This document shows positions 1 to 9,845 of a stretch of DNA of 64,000 bases, one piece after another. The notes beneath the pieces are model-generated. The model saw only the letters and a program-made list of their open reading frames with translations. It was not told where the DNA came from and made no database searches. A program made the translations under genes and the position numbers. Numbering within the stretch: position 1 is the stretch's first letter; each line of letters begins with the position of its first letter. Source of the DNA: Puffinus mauretanicus (lineage: Eukaryota > Chordata > Aves > Procellariiformes > Procellariidae). Location: positions 62,001 through 126,000 of the forward strand of contig JAJKFH010003173.1 of NCBI GenBank assembly GCA_023333565.1, given 5' to 3'.

Positions 1-880
1 TAAACAACTCAGCACACTTGACAAGCGGACAAAATAGGGGAGCCTCACCTCCCCACATCCCTTGAATCCCAGGGCCGCTCCTGGTAGCGGGCTGGGGACA
101 TCCCGGCCGCATCCTCCCCTCCATCAGCCAGCCTTGGCAGTGCCGGTGCCCACAGCATCTCATCGGAGCCGGCTGTCGGCTTCCCCTCCTCCTCCTTCAG
201 TTGTCCTCACAGTTCATACCTCCGAGCCCTTCCCCGTGACCTCTGCCTCTCAACATCTATCTTCCTCTGAAGCTTATACTAACATTTAGTCCTGCACAGA
301 CTTTGGGGGTGAGAAATACTTCCCATCTGTGAAAATTTCAGATGTCTCTCTGTGTTATTTTAAAGCTCATCAGCACAGTTTCTGTGTGCTGCTGCTGCAC
401 GGCATTGCATCTCTCTGAAGTCGTCTTAACTTCGGCGCCTTTGCTGCGCGTCTCCTCTCCGTGCCCGGTGACATCCTGTCTAAGGCATTTTTCTTCATTT
501 GCAGGAGCAGTGGTACTGCTTAATGAGGGATGCTGCGTGCTGCCGTCCCCCGCTAATGGGAGTCACTTCATTATAAGGGCTCTTCTTTAAACCACAGCTT
601 CATGCTATGCAAAGACCTAAATCTTACCACAGGGATTTTAATTTGGGATTAACCGATCGGGAAATTAGATCACTTGTTGCATCAATCACTCTGCAGTCCG
701 TGTTACTTCATGCTGCAGACAGCTTTGCTGCAGCGGGGTGGCAGGGGCTGGGCACCAGGCACCGGGACGCTGCTGGGGGGACGGCGCTGCCGAGCGGAGC
801 AGGGGCGGCTGGCAGCGAATAACCTGAATCCTGGAGTTTTCTCTGCTGGCCTGCTAACAGCCAGCGCTAACGCTGTCTTT
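1..880. other. mixed-composition noncoding stretch
   Basis: No gene is recognised. Base composition changes from moderate GC to an AT-rich patch (about 600-710, containing a bicoid/OTX-type GGATTAA core near 646-652) and then a GC-rich patch (720-830). A pyrimidine tract ending in CAG near 487-504 resembles a 3' splice site, but no paired donor or meaningful frame goes with it. The short open frames here have no family resemblance. Confidence 0.5.
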
Positions 881-1620
881 GGGTTTTAAGTTACCTCAGT
901 GTCTGAGTCTTTTCTGTGATTTGCATACAGTTGCTTAGCTGCTCAATGTTTATGCTTTGAACAGGAACCACTTCTATTTTTTGATGTGTGCCTTTTCTCT
1001 TTGGGATGAACTTATCCCTTAGGATTGTATTTTCTTAATTGCATGAGTAAATTTTACACAGAAGAGTAATTCCTTGAGACTCAGTGAAGATACCTGCATG
1101 TGCAACTGCTTGCAAATTATCCCCACTCATAAAATCATCCCAGCTTCCACGAATGCTCCTGCTAGCAAACTGGCTCACTAGTATATTCTTAGCACAGAAA
1201 CGCAAAAGAGGTGTAGGCACAGATGAAACAATTTTGTAAGACTTGAGAATCACAGAAAAGTTTTTTCGTACTTTCAGGACAGATAAAGATTCAACATAAA
1301 TCTTTCTTTAAAAGCTTCTGATTCCAGAACTTACTTTTTTGCAGTCCAAATCAGCTTAGAGTCCAGCAGAGCTTCCACAGCCTGACTGCTCCCTGGGGGC
1401 CAGCCCCAAATAACCGGGTGTTGCTGTTGGCATTAGGTTTATTGACTCTCCCTTCAGGTTTGGCAGCTGGTTTCAATCAAAAACAATTAATAATGATGCT
1501 CAGTATTCTGCCATTGTTTGGGGTGTGGCTGTCTTATATTGTGTGATTGCTTTTTAATTTAAAAGTCAGGAAATCCTACATGTATGGAAGAAAATTATCC
1601 TGTACTTACCCTGCGAGTCC
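881..1620. promoter_or_regulatory. AT-rich candidate noncoding regulatory block
   Basis: This is a mostly AT-rich block with scattered homeodomain-type cores, the clearest being the ATTAATAATGA run around 1486-1496. It has no coding signal and no recognisable repeat. The texture (non-repetitive, AT-rich, dense in short transcription-factor-like words) resembles conserved noncoding elements in vertebrate gene deserts. That assignment is inference and needs an alignment across birds and mammals. Confidence 0.25.
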
Positions 1621-2220
1621 CAGGCACATAACCTGATTTATGCAGTGAGTCAGCCTGGCAAGCAGGTGTGGATGCTATGCTACTTGTAGACAGGAATTCT
1701 TCTGGACTGCAAGCTGCTTCCAAAAGACATCCAAGTGAAATACTTAGGTGCTATAAGCAGTATGTGGGAGTCCCTTGTCCAAGTCAAAATCAATTCATTA
1801 TACTGTTAAATATACTGGTCTATACATAAATATTTGTGTGTATGTCCCTGCATACGCAGGCATATGCACGCGCACACCCCCCACCTTGTAAATTCTGCTT
1901 TTTGCTTTCATTTCTAGGGCCCCACTTAATAGAAGCTGCACCATAACAGAAGCCCCAGCTGGGGAAGCCAGGATACAGCCAAGGTCCCAGAAAGTCAATT
2001 ACACTGTAGGAGAGGGTGACGGTAACTAATGAGATTTGCATGGAAATAACTGATCTCCTGATAGAAAGGATCACACAGACTGTGCCGCAGACAGTACTGA
2101 AGGGAAAGGTAAAGACAGAGGATCAGAATACATCAGACATGGCTGTCGTAATAAGCACTTCTTTATTCCTTTGTTCGAGACGGCCACGCAGGAGACTGAA
2201 CTGGTGGAGATCTGGCTGCA
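1621..2220. other. noncoding stretch with a short alternating purine-pyrimidine tract
   Basis: No gene is seen. Positions 1861-1877 form a strictly alternating pyrimidine-purine tract (CATATGCACGCGCACAC), in the middle of a wider TG/CA-rich patch from about 1835. Such tracts can adopt left-handed DNA, but 17 bp is short. The rest is ordinary mixed sequence. Confidence 0.45.
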
Positions 2221-2404
2221 TTCTTGCAAAAGCCATTCATTGAAAATTAATGACAGCTTAAGTTTTCAATTAAATTGTAATTTAAAGTCTGTGACTGGTG
2301 CAAATCAGCATAGTTCCAGTTGTGTCAGTGATTTATGTTAGCTGAGGATTTGGCCTGACATCTTGAGTGAAAGCCCTGCCAAAATATGCTGCAACAGAGA
2401 TCCT
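2221..2404. promoter_or_regulatory. AT-rich candidate noncoding regulatory block
   Basis: This AT-rich segment contains several AATTAA/TAAT cores (about 2245-2285) and no coding frame. It runs directly into a probable old repeat at 2405. Part of the AT-rich tract may therefore belong to that repeat rather than to an enhancer. Confidence 0.2.
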
Positions 2405-2532
2405 CCGGCCAGATTCTTAAATGTGTTTAAGCCCTGAAAGGTGTAATAGGCATGAAATCAATGCGAGTTAGGCACTTCTGAAAACTCCATTAGGTGCCTG
2501 TCTGAATCTTCTGAGGTTTAAAAAACTGGCCC
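2405..2532. repeat. probable ancient amniote interspersed repeat relic
   Basis: The segment has a layout I associate with a very old repeat that is common in turtle and crocodilian genomes. It has a GAAATCAATG-type core followed by GAGTTAGGCAC (2465-2475), then a spaced TTAGGTGCCTG (2490-2500), then TCTTCTGAGG and a closing ACTGGCCCC (2524-2532). The words AGTTAGGCAC and AGGTGCCT form an inverted pair around the centre, as in the family. I cannot assign a Repbase name. The match is from memory and is diverged. A RepeatMasker run with amniote-ancestral libraries would decide. Confidence 0.4.
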
Positions 2533-3240
2533 CAAGTAATACTTCGCCATAAAGGAAAAACGTCCTGCAACCCCCAAATCCTCGTTTAGTTTCCAGGTGG
2601 GATCTGTTCACGGCGCTGCTCAGGTTCCGGTGAAGATCTCTGAAGCCTGAGGGTCTCTGCTCAAGACATCCCTTGTGTGGCGGAGGGAAGGTGACATCTC
2701 CAGCAGGGCACGTGCCCTGACCACCAGCCGACACGAAACACAAACCCCGGGCTGACCTGGTGCCGACAGCCCTGGATCCTGCAGCCGGCTCTGCCTCTGC
2801 CCAGGCATCTGCCCACAGAGTCTTTGCAGGATTGGGCCCACGGCATGCTCTTTTGGTCAGGACCGCTGGAGGTCAGGGGCAGGAGGGGCAGGTGGGGACT
2901 GCTGGGGTTCACCTCCCTGTCGCTGCAACATCGCAGCATTTCAAAGCACACCCCACTGATTGCTGGCATTTGATTTTGCAGGGTCTTTTAGTTACGAAGG
3001 ATTTAACTGGCTTTTCTGCAGCCCCACTCCCATTTTTGCGTGTTTTGCCTATTTTGGGATTAGCCTTTTAAAACCTCAGTGGACACTGGGATGAAATCAG
3101 GAATCAGTCTTTTTAGTGTTTGAAAAACACCTCCCCCACTTTGGACAGGGTATAAAATAGCCATTGACAGACATTATATATAATTAATAAGCCATTGCTA
3201 TATTTGAGGTAAATAATGCATTTTAATTAACACATCAATA
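2533..3240. other. noncoding stretch, GC-moderate then AT-rich
   Basis: No gene is seen. The first 550 bp are moderately GC-rich, with several short frames open on both strands that look like chance. From about 3110 the sequence turns AT-rich (TATATAATTAATAAG near 3175-3190 and TTTTAATTAACAC near 3222-3234) before an abrupt change to CpG-rich sequence at 3241. Confidence 0.45.
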
Positions 3241-3560
3241 GTGATTGTAGAGGAGCCGAATGACCGAGGCAGTGGTGAGGGTGCTGGGGGGGGGCACGGT
3301 GCACCCCCTCCACCGCACCGCTGGGGTGTGGGCAGCACCACGTCTGCCCGCCCGGCAGCGGCGGAGAAACCAGCCCCGCGGGCGCCTTACGCTGGAGAAC
3401 ATTTCGCCGTGCCCACGGCGCCGAGCTCTCGGCCCCGCACTCCATGACAAGAGTGCGGGTGCACCCCGGTTTCGGTGCCCGGCTTCGTGTCGCTGGGTTT
3501 GCGCCGGGCTCCCGGCCGGGTGCTTCTCCGGTGAGCACGCGCCGAGGTAGAGCGTGCACA
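3241..3560. other. GC-rich, CpG-retaining segment
   Basis: There is a sharp transition into GC-rich DNA with many undepleted CpG dinucleotides, poly-G and poly-C runs, and frames open on both strands, as expected when stop codons are rare. No promoter element, start codon context or protein family is recognisable. It could be an orphan CpG island or simply GC-rich avian intergenic DNA. Confidence 0.4.
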
Positions 3561-4033
3561 GCGCTGCAATACCCCGTGGGTTTTGAATGGTGCTCCTGCT
3601 GTGCGTCATCTTGCACTCGTCGTGTTAACTAAATATAGCAGATAGAGCGCTTAAGGTTGTGTCGGACACAAACAGCAGTGCATGAATTGCAAGCGCACAG
3701 TAGATCTTTGCCTTAAGTAATTCCTGTTTTTAAACATGGTTTGTGTTGGTGTGAGGATTGCTTCTGCCCGTTCCTTGCTAAGGGGAGTGAAAGGCCTCAA
3801 GGACCTCCCTGCTGCCAGGGACAGCGGGCACCGCACTGCCGAGCTGGCAGCTCCCGCTCGCCTTCCTCGCCCGGTGTGTCGCCTTTCACGCCGGTGCCAA
3901 GTGCCACCCAGTGCCACCAAGGGCCAGGCAGCAGAAACCTGGGTCCCTTCTCCTTAAAAAGCATCACTTCGCAATGCTGGAGCGTGGCTAGTCTGGGTCA
4001 CATTTCTAAGAGCATCACCTTAGCACCAGCACC
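3561..4033. other. noncoding stretch upstream of CR1 fragment
   Basis: No gene or repeat is recognised. Composition is moderate to GC-rich. The sequence immediately before 4034 does not look like the CR1 body, so the element that follows appears to be very strongly 5' truncated. Confidence 0.45.
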
Positions 4034-4106
4034 TTAGACTGGGTGATCGTTGTAGGTCCCTTCCAACTGTTCTGTTCTGTTCTGTTCTGTTCTGTTCTAT
4101 TCTATG
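4034..4106 (+). mobile_element. 5'-truncated CR1 LINE 3' end with pentamer tail
   Basis: Positions 4034-4067 carry the conserved CR1 3' terminal signature: a GACTGGGTGATC segment, then GTAGGTCCCTTCCAAC. Next come six TGTTC units (4068-4097), one TATTC, and a remnant of the usual CR1 terminal octamer (TATTCTATG, ending at 4106). CR1 is the dominant avian LINE, and its copies usually lack the 5' part because reverse transcription starts at the 3' end and stops early. Here only about 75 bp remain, with no coding sequence, so the copy is inactive. The pentamer expansion of the tail is a little unusual. The orientation is sense on the + strand. Confidence 0.85.
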
Positions 4107-4840
4107 TAATATTCCACCTTGCAGCTGGGACAAAATACCTGTCATTTCACTCTGCTGGCCCTCAGAGATTTCACGCCCTGGCCAAAGGACGAGGGGAGAG
4201 AACCCCTGCAAGGCATGCATAGGGCTCGGCGGGGGAGGAAAGCAGGGGCTGCCAAAAGCTCTGTTTTCCTTCACCAGCTGCACCCGCGCTCGGCTTCAAG
4301 TGATGCCCTGGCCAGGGCACTGCCGGCTGCAGCAAACCCTGTCCAGGAGCCAGGCAGCTTGAGACGCTCAGTGCCCCAGCCTGGGCTGCCTCATGGGAGC
4401 CACAAAAAAAAAGAAAACCACCCCAAATCTTCGTGGAGCTGTTTTCTGGATGCTCACAGAGCAACACATTTGTTTGGCATTTAGCAGTGGCATGTCCCAA
4501 GTGGTTGAAGGGATGAGAGTGGCCATGCCACCACGCCACATCTGGCACAGCTGGAACACTGCGCAGCAGCACAAACTGGGGAGGAGGAGCAGGCACGGAA
4601 ACGACGTGAAACCTCGGTGGGAAGCAGGTCCCCGTGCCGCCTCTGCGGGCTCACGTCTCGGTAAGTCGTTCATCTGCGGGTGGTGCCGAGCTCTCCCGCA
4701 GTGGAAATGAGACAGGTTCCCCCAGGGGTGAAATCTCAGTGCAGGATCTCATCCCTGCTACGAGGAAAATGAAAACGAACTGGCTATAAATAGCCTGCCG
4801 TATCCTGTGCGTGGCACCTGCGGGGAATGGTGACAAGGCA
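4107..4840. other. noncoding stretch with MEF2-type motif
   Basis: No gene is recognised. A short A-rich run lies near 4402-4416. CTATAAATAG at 4784-4793 is a perfect fit to the MEF2 consensus YTAWWWWTAR and also resembles a TATA box. Its flanks are GC-rich and CpG-retaining DNA follows at 4841. Single motifs of this length are expected by chance, so no function is claimed. Confidence 0.35.
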
Positions 4841-5160
4841 GCCTGCTCTGCAGGAGGATGGCAAACAGCAGCGGGGGCCGCGCCGGGCGGGACGGCTCCT
4901 GGCCCGGCTCCGCGGTGATGCTCCCGCTCCGGCTCCCCAGGCTTTTGGTTTCAGGTCCCAGCCGGCCCTGTGCAGCCTCTCCTCGGGCTGCAGCTGCTTC
5001 CTCTCCCGGGGGTCCTCACGGTGAAGCCTGGAGCGTCGAGGAGCGATATTCCTGCACATTGCACAGCGATGACCAACGCCGAGGTGAGAGAGGAGGGTTT
5101 CCAGCGATGTGCAGTGCTGCACAGCCTGATCGGGCTCAGCAATACATACTAATCCTGTAA
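4841..5160. other. GC-rich, CpG-retaining segment
   Basis: This GC-rich block has frames open on both strands and peptide translations dominated by Arg, Ala, Gly, Pro and Ser. No coding family is recognisable. It starts about 50 bp after the TATA/MEF2-like motif at 4784, but no transcript structure can be inferred. Confidence 0.35.
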
Positions 5161-5430
5161 TCTCATGACAGAGATCGTATAAAGCCAAGAAAATTTAAAA
5201 AACAAAACAAAACAAAGAAGAATTAACAAGTTTTCTGGCGCTCCAGTTTTCCAGGCTTTCCTTTTGTTTGGAAATTAAACCCTAGTTGGGTTTCTCTTCT
5301 CTGGTGTAAATTAATCTGGTGTCGTGGACAGCAGCAGCGGTGCTCTGACTAATGCAAAGGCATCCCTCGCTGAAACGCAGCCTGTAAGGAGGAGACTGAG
5401 CAACCCTGAACGCTGCAAAGGGCTTCAGGG
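5161..5430. other. noncoding spacer with (AAAAC)n microsatellite
   Basis: Nothing is recognised except the A-rich pentamer repeat near 5197-5217. The spacer separates two GC-rich segments. Confidence 0.4.
5197..5217 (+). repeat. (AAAAC)n short microsatellite
   Basis: About three AAAAC units follow a poly-A start. It is a low-copy simple repeat with no flanking retroposon signature that I can identify. Confidence 0.7.
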
Positions 5431-5930
5431 GGTGGATAACCAGGCGCGGTTCGGCGGGGGGAGAGGCGATGCTGGAGTCGCAGGGGTTGGAGCCCTCACC
5501 CCGCAGAGCGGGTATAAAGTTGGCAATAGTGGACGCCAAGCCCCAGCCGCGACAGCACGGCAATTGCCTGCGGTAACACCAGCAGCGGCACCGCGGAGGA
5601 GGCTCCGTGCTCCCCCGGTGCGTGGCTTATCGCGGAGCTTGCTTCTAAGTGCACTCCTCTTCCGTCTGAAAAATGTTCTGTATTTCTCCCCCCAGGCCTC
5701 TCCTTGGCTCGCTTGCGACGGCTTCAGAGCACCCCGCGTGTGGGTCACCCTTCCCTGCCTCCTGCATCCCTGCCAGAAACTCGCCCGGCCCCTCGCCCTC
5801 CTCCGGCCACCAGCCCCGGCCCCGCCGCACGCGGGGACACGGGGACAGAGCGGACGCCTCCCCGGTGGCTTCGCTTGAGAGGAGGGGTTTGCTCGGAAGT
5901 CGTGAGGACTCGGTGGCTCCTTTACGTCCC
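5431..5930. other. GC-rich, CpG-dense segment with TATA-like word
   Basis: This is a CpG-retaining GC block of about 500 bp. A GGTATAAAG word lies within it near 5509-5517, so a promoter is formally possible, but no initiator, downstream exon or coding frame supports one. Frames are open on several strands because of composition. Confidence 0.35.
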
Positions 5931-7000
5931 ATTTAATAGATCTGTGGCAGGAAATTTAATAAGTTAGGAAGCTTTACACACTCTTTTTCTTTTTTATATT
6001 TAATGTAGCCATTTCTCAATATGCCGTTCTCAAGAGGTTCTTTTTTCCTCCTTACTGTTGAAATCTAGCTGGATTGAATCATTATTCCTGATGTTCCACA
6101 AGTCCTGTTCTGAATATTTTTAGAAGAAAAAAGTGAGATTTCTGCTCAGGACTTTTTTGTTTGTAAATTTTGCATAAATTTCCAATACAAAAGCAGCAAA
6201 AGGCATTTAACTGAATCTTTTCAAGAACAGGAACAGCTTATGATGTACAGAGCAAAACCATGGGGTTTGACGAGCTGAGAGTTTGGAAGAGAATGAAGCA
6301 ATTAAGGGGAAGGAGGGATGTGGAAATCAGGGTCATCTGCACTTTAGAGAAAACCAGCCCCACTTTTAGCTATCTCTTAAGCTGTGAGGGCTTGGCGAGC
6401 CCAAGGACAGCGAGGCAAAGGCTCTCTTGGCATGACTGCTTACATTTTTTCTGGGAACGGTATTGAGGGTGATGACAGAAAACACTTCTTGTCTACAGCT
6501 TTAGCCCTGAAAGTTCATGATTTTGTGCATTAGGCTGGAGTAGCCGGTTACAACTCATTTGGTGATAATTGGGCTGCACTAAACGTATACAGAGCAAAAG
6601 GTCAGGAGCCATGAATCACAGCCTTCCCACTGCCCAAGATCAGCAGTGACGGGACAAATTTGACTCACACCCATAGATCCGATAATATTAATTAAGCACC
6701 TCGAAACAAAAGCCTGTGAGTCGTATTTGCCAGGCTCGTTTGCACTGTTTGGAGAAAACCTGTTGTGGGTTCACTCCCAGTGATGCTCAGAAAACCTCAG
6801 ACCGAATGGCAGTGATGGATGGGTTCGCAGGATCAGAGCAGGCAGTGCCAGCTTCTTCCAGCCAAGATGCAAGAAATCAATTGGCAATTTTTTTCCCCTG
6901 CTGGTTTTCAGTGAACCGTTCACAGCATTTGCAACCACAGTCCGGTCCCCCCCGGAGTGGCACCGTTTGGTGGCTTCACGGGCAGCTGCCCGCTGCCCTC
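5931..7000. other. noncoding stretch, AT-rich then moderate
   Basis: No gene is seen. The 5931-6260 part is AT- and T-rich with long T runs. The remainder is of moderate composition. Nothing in the short frames suggests a protein family. Confidence 0.4.
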
Positions 7001-7720
7001 TCACTAACCTCGACGTGACCCAGCCTCTTGGGGAGACAGAGACCTGCAAGGGGGAGAAGCGGGAGTGCCCCTGGCTCTGCTAACGAGGGTCGGCAGGCTG
7101 AGCCGCCGCAGCAGAGCTTGGGGCACCGAGACCCACAGCCGGAGCTGCGGCGTCCGCAGCAGCCAAGGGGCCGCTCGGCAGGGCAGATGCTCTAATTTCT
7201 CCATCGTTACGAAGCGCCTGGGCCAGCTTGTCCCCCCCTTCTCGCCCATGCAAGTTACCGGCAGCGATGAGAGCCCCGCGATGGGGTGGCACTGCCCCTT
7301 GGTATTGGTGACTGCCACCGAGCGTGCACACCGGCAGCTGGGCGGCAGCCCGGGGTGCTGACAACAGGAAAGGCTTCTCCGCACGGCCGTCTCCTCCTCA
7401 TGGGGTTCTGCAAGTGGAAGCAGGCGGGGGGTGAGCACCGGGCTGCTCCTCCATGCCCGACACCACAGTTGTCCTTCCACCTGGAGGACAGACGCGCGCC
7501 ACTTTGGACACCTTGCATTCCCTTTTGTAGAGCTGGCCAAGAGGGATTCCTGCCAAGCCTGGGACAGCCCTTCCCACTCAGCCAAAGTACAAGAATATTT
7601 TAAAATCCTACCTCTTCTCCAGCCCCAGCTTCTCCTACGGCCACTGAAACCCCCCGGCGGAGCAGGGAGGCTCCTCTCCCTCTCGTCACACTCAGCCTCC
7701 TGGAAGGAAGATCCGCAAGG
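7001..7720. other. GC-rich segment with chance-length frames
   Basis: This GC-rich DNA includes a 248-codon frame on the - strand (7004-7750). The + strand and other - strand frames are also open across the same bases. The peptide is rich in Arg, Ser, Pro and Gly, with no domain pattern, signal peptide or hydrophobic segment typical of a gene. I treat it as composition-driven. Confidence 0.4.
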
Positions 7721-7930
7721 AAGGGTTAAATCAATCACAACCAAATTCACTGGCCCTTTATTAACAAGTGTATCAAATTTAAATAATTAGCATTTTCATG
7801 TCACATGCCATATACAGGGACACCAAAGGGATCGCAGGCACTGAGCAGAGCCATATGGTCCTCTGATTAATAACGTCAAGCAGAACCAGGCAGAGCATTC
7901 AAGGGAAAAAATACGCAGGTCGCAAAGGCA
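7721..7930. other. short moderate/AT-rich spacer
   Basis: Nothing is recognised. A short AT-rich stretch at about 7720-7800 includes AAATAATTAGC. Confidence 0.35.
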
Positions 7931-8350
7931 ACGAGCTCTTACATGCCTCAAGCAGCGTTCTCCCTACGTGAGGGAGCTGCAGCCCTGCGGTGGGGCGGGA
8001 TGGGCTCGGGCGCTGCGTGCCTGGCGGGGGCTGTGACGGCCAGAGCCCCGCGGGGAGCCAGCATCTCCCCCACGGGCAGCCCCCGTCCTCACCCACTGCC
8101 TGCTCCTTGGAAAAAGAGGCGCCGGCTGTGGGTTCCCTCTGACTCATGTCCCCGCACTTCAGTGATGAAGGCCACAGCCGGATCGCTCGCCTTCGGCCGA
8201 GGTCCAGAACCGCCCGCGGAGCAGCGCGGGTCGGGCAGTGCTGGGTGCCGTCTGCCCCCGGGCGGGAGCGACCCCGGGTGCTGGCAGTCAGACCCCCCCC
8301 ACGGCCGGGGAACCAACCGCCTCATGCGAAGCTCCGTCAGATCTGAAGGT
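7931..8350. other. GC-rich, CpG-retaining segment
   Basis: The segment is GC-rich, with frames open on both strands and no gene recognised. Confidence 0.35.
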
Positions 8351-9010
8351 GCGTGGGGAGATTCACGCTCAGGCTTCTGTTTCTGAGTAAGGTCATCAGC
8401 AATTTATCTTCAGACACGGCGAAGGAGCAAATGGCGTGTGGGGGGGAGGGCAAAGGTCCCTCTCTTGCTCAGGGACGGAGAGGCACATATGACTTACGAT
8501 CACAGGCTGCAAAACTCTTGGCAGGGACCTTCTGGTTAGGGAGAAAGCCCCCTCCCTCCTCCGCCTCTGTGCTGGGGGACAGACGCTCCGCTGGCGGCTG
8601 GGCTTGGACCCAGCTGCAGCTAATACCGCTGTTCCCACTGGTGGCATGTACAGGATTTACAAAGGTGGGTTTTCTAAGAAGGGGCTTATAGCTTTTATTG
8701 CTCCCACATCTCTGAAGAGGGTCGATGAGAAAGAAAAGTGATTTTCCATCTGTCTGCAAAGGACTGTTATGTTCTCATTCATACGTAAAGGAGATCTAGC
8801 AGAGAATGTTACAGACTCAATGACAGCATCTACAAATGTTAATATGGTTTTTAATTGGAAGAAATAATATCTTACTGCTGCACGCTTGGCAGACCGCTCT
8901 CTGTAGCTACTTGATCCTACCCCTTCTCTAAGACAGAGGGAAAATATTGCAATTCTGCATTTCAGTCAGGATTTATTTTAAGTAATTGAGGTGCTCAGCT
9001 GACACAGATG
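8351..9010. other. noncoding stretch ending in AT-rich block
   Basis: Composition is moderate up to about 8740, then a roughly 250 bp AT-rich patch contains TTAATATGGTTTTTAATTGG (8838-8857) and similar words. No coding or repeat signal is visible. The AT-rich part could be a small regulatory element. Confidence 0.3.
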
Positions 9011-9574
9011 GTAACCCTCCGGTTATCCTTGGGACAGCAAAGGCAGAGCCGCCTCTTCTGCAGCACAGGTCTTGCAGACACCCTGCCACGGCGAGAGGGA
9101 ACATCCAGAGCCTACGCCCCCAGTCCTTTGGAGGGGGACAGGACTCCTGAGCCCTCCTTTAAGCACGGGCCCAAGCCCGTGTGCCGGGCTGTGTGGTGCA
9201 AGCCCTGGGGCACGTCCCAGGGCAGGGGGACGCCTCGGGGCAGGCACCGTCCCTGGGTGCCAGTGCCGGCGCAGCTGGAGCTGCTGAGCCGGGCTGCCCC
9301 ATCGCACGTGTTGGTGCAGCCTCGGGGAGCTCTCGCAGAGCCTGCGCCCGGGCTGGTGCAGCCGCAGCCGTCGCAGCTCCGCAAGCTGGTGCAAGCGCCT
9401 CGAAGCAGCTCGGTCGTTCTCGCTGCAGGACACAGCTCAGAGGTGGGGAGTTCTGCTGCACTGCTTTGCCTTGTGAAACAGATGAACAAATAAACCCAAA
9501 CACAGCCAAATATAAACGATAAACTCTGATGGCAGCAAACCACTGCAGTCAGCCCTGTGGGTCGGGCTGCACGG
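9011..9574. other. GC-rich segment with chance frames
   Basis: This GC-rich DNA is open in several frames on both strands (up to 174 codons). The translations are Ala/Arg/Pro/Gly-rich without recognisable domains. No gene is called. Confidence 0.35.
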
Positions 9575-9650
9575 CCTCTGCGGGGCTTGGTCCATCGCCA
9601 AGTTCTGCTGAAGTTAATGAGGGCCTGTGTGCACAAGGATATCAGGAAAA
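9575..9650. repeat. possible ancient amniote repeat relic
   Basis: The stretch GGGGCTTGGTCC (about 9580-9591), then CTGAAGTTAATGAG, then CTGTGTGCACAAGGAT (about 9626-9641), resembles the 'GGCCTGATCC ... GAAGTCAATGGGA ... TGTGTGC..CAAGGAT' layout of an old repeat abundant in turtles and crocodilians. The match is short, diverged and recalled from memory. No family name is assigned. Confidence 0.28.
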
Positions 9651-9845
9651 TAATCTGAATTAACTTTTAAATGGATTAGTCAAATTGCATTAAATACCTT
9701 TGTAGGCACTTTAGAATTAAGGTGGACTAACTTGATTTGGTTTATTTCACTTTAATTCCAAGTAACACCATATAAATGGAAGCTTAAAGCAATTTAACCA
9801 AACTGCTTGAAATTTGCACCTTAGTTTGTCAGCTGAATCTCCCTG
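9651..9845. promoter_or_regulatory. AT-rich candidate noncoding regulatory block
   Basis: This compact AT-rich block is bounded by GC-rich DNA on the right and a possible repeat on the left. It holds multiple TTAA/TAAT-type words (AATTAACTTTTAAATGG at about 9658-9674, TTAGAATTAAGG at about 9711-9722, TTTAATTCC at about 9752-9760). There is no coding signal. The sharp boundaries and the lack of low-complexity repetition suggest a conserved element, but conservation is not visible from one sequence. Confidence 0.3.

Noticed and set aside
487..504. 3' splice site of an exon starting near 505
   Set aside because: No downstream donor pairs with it in a meaningful frame, and such tracts are common in T-rich DNA.
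5509..5517. TATA-box promoter in the CpG-rich block at 5431-5930
   Set aside because: A single short word without initiator, exon or transcript evidence; noted only as a possibility in the feature.
7004..7750. 248-codon - strand open frame as a gene
   Set aside because: It is GC-rich, with other frames open on both strands, no recognisable domain, and no start or splice context.
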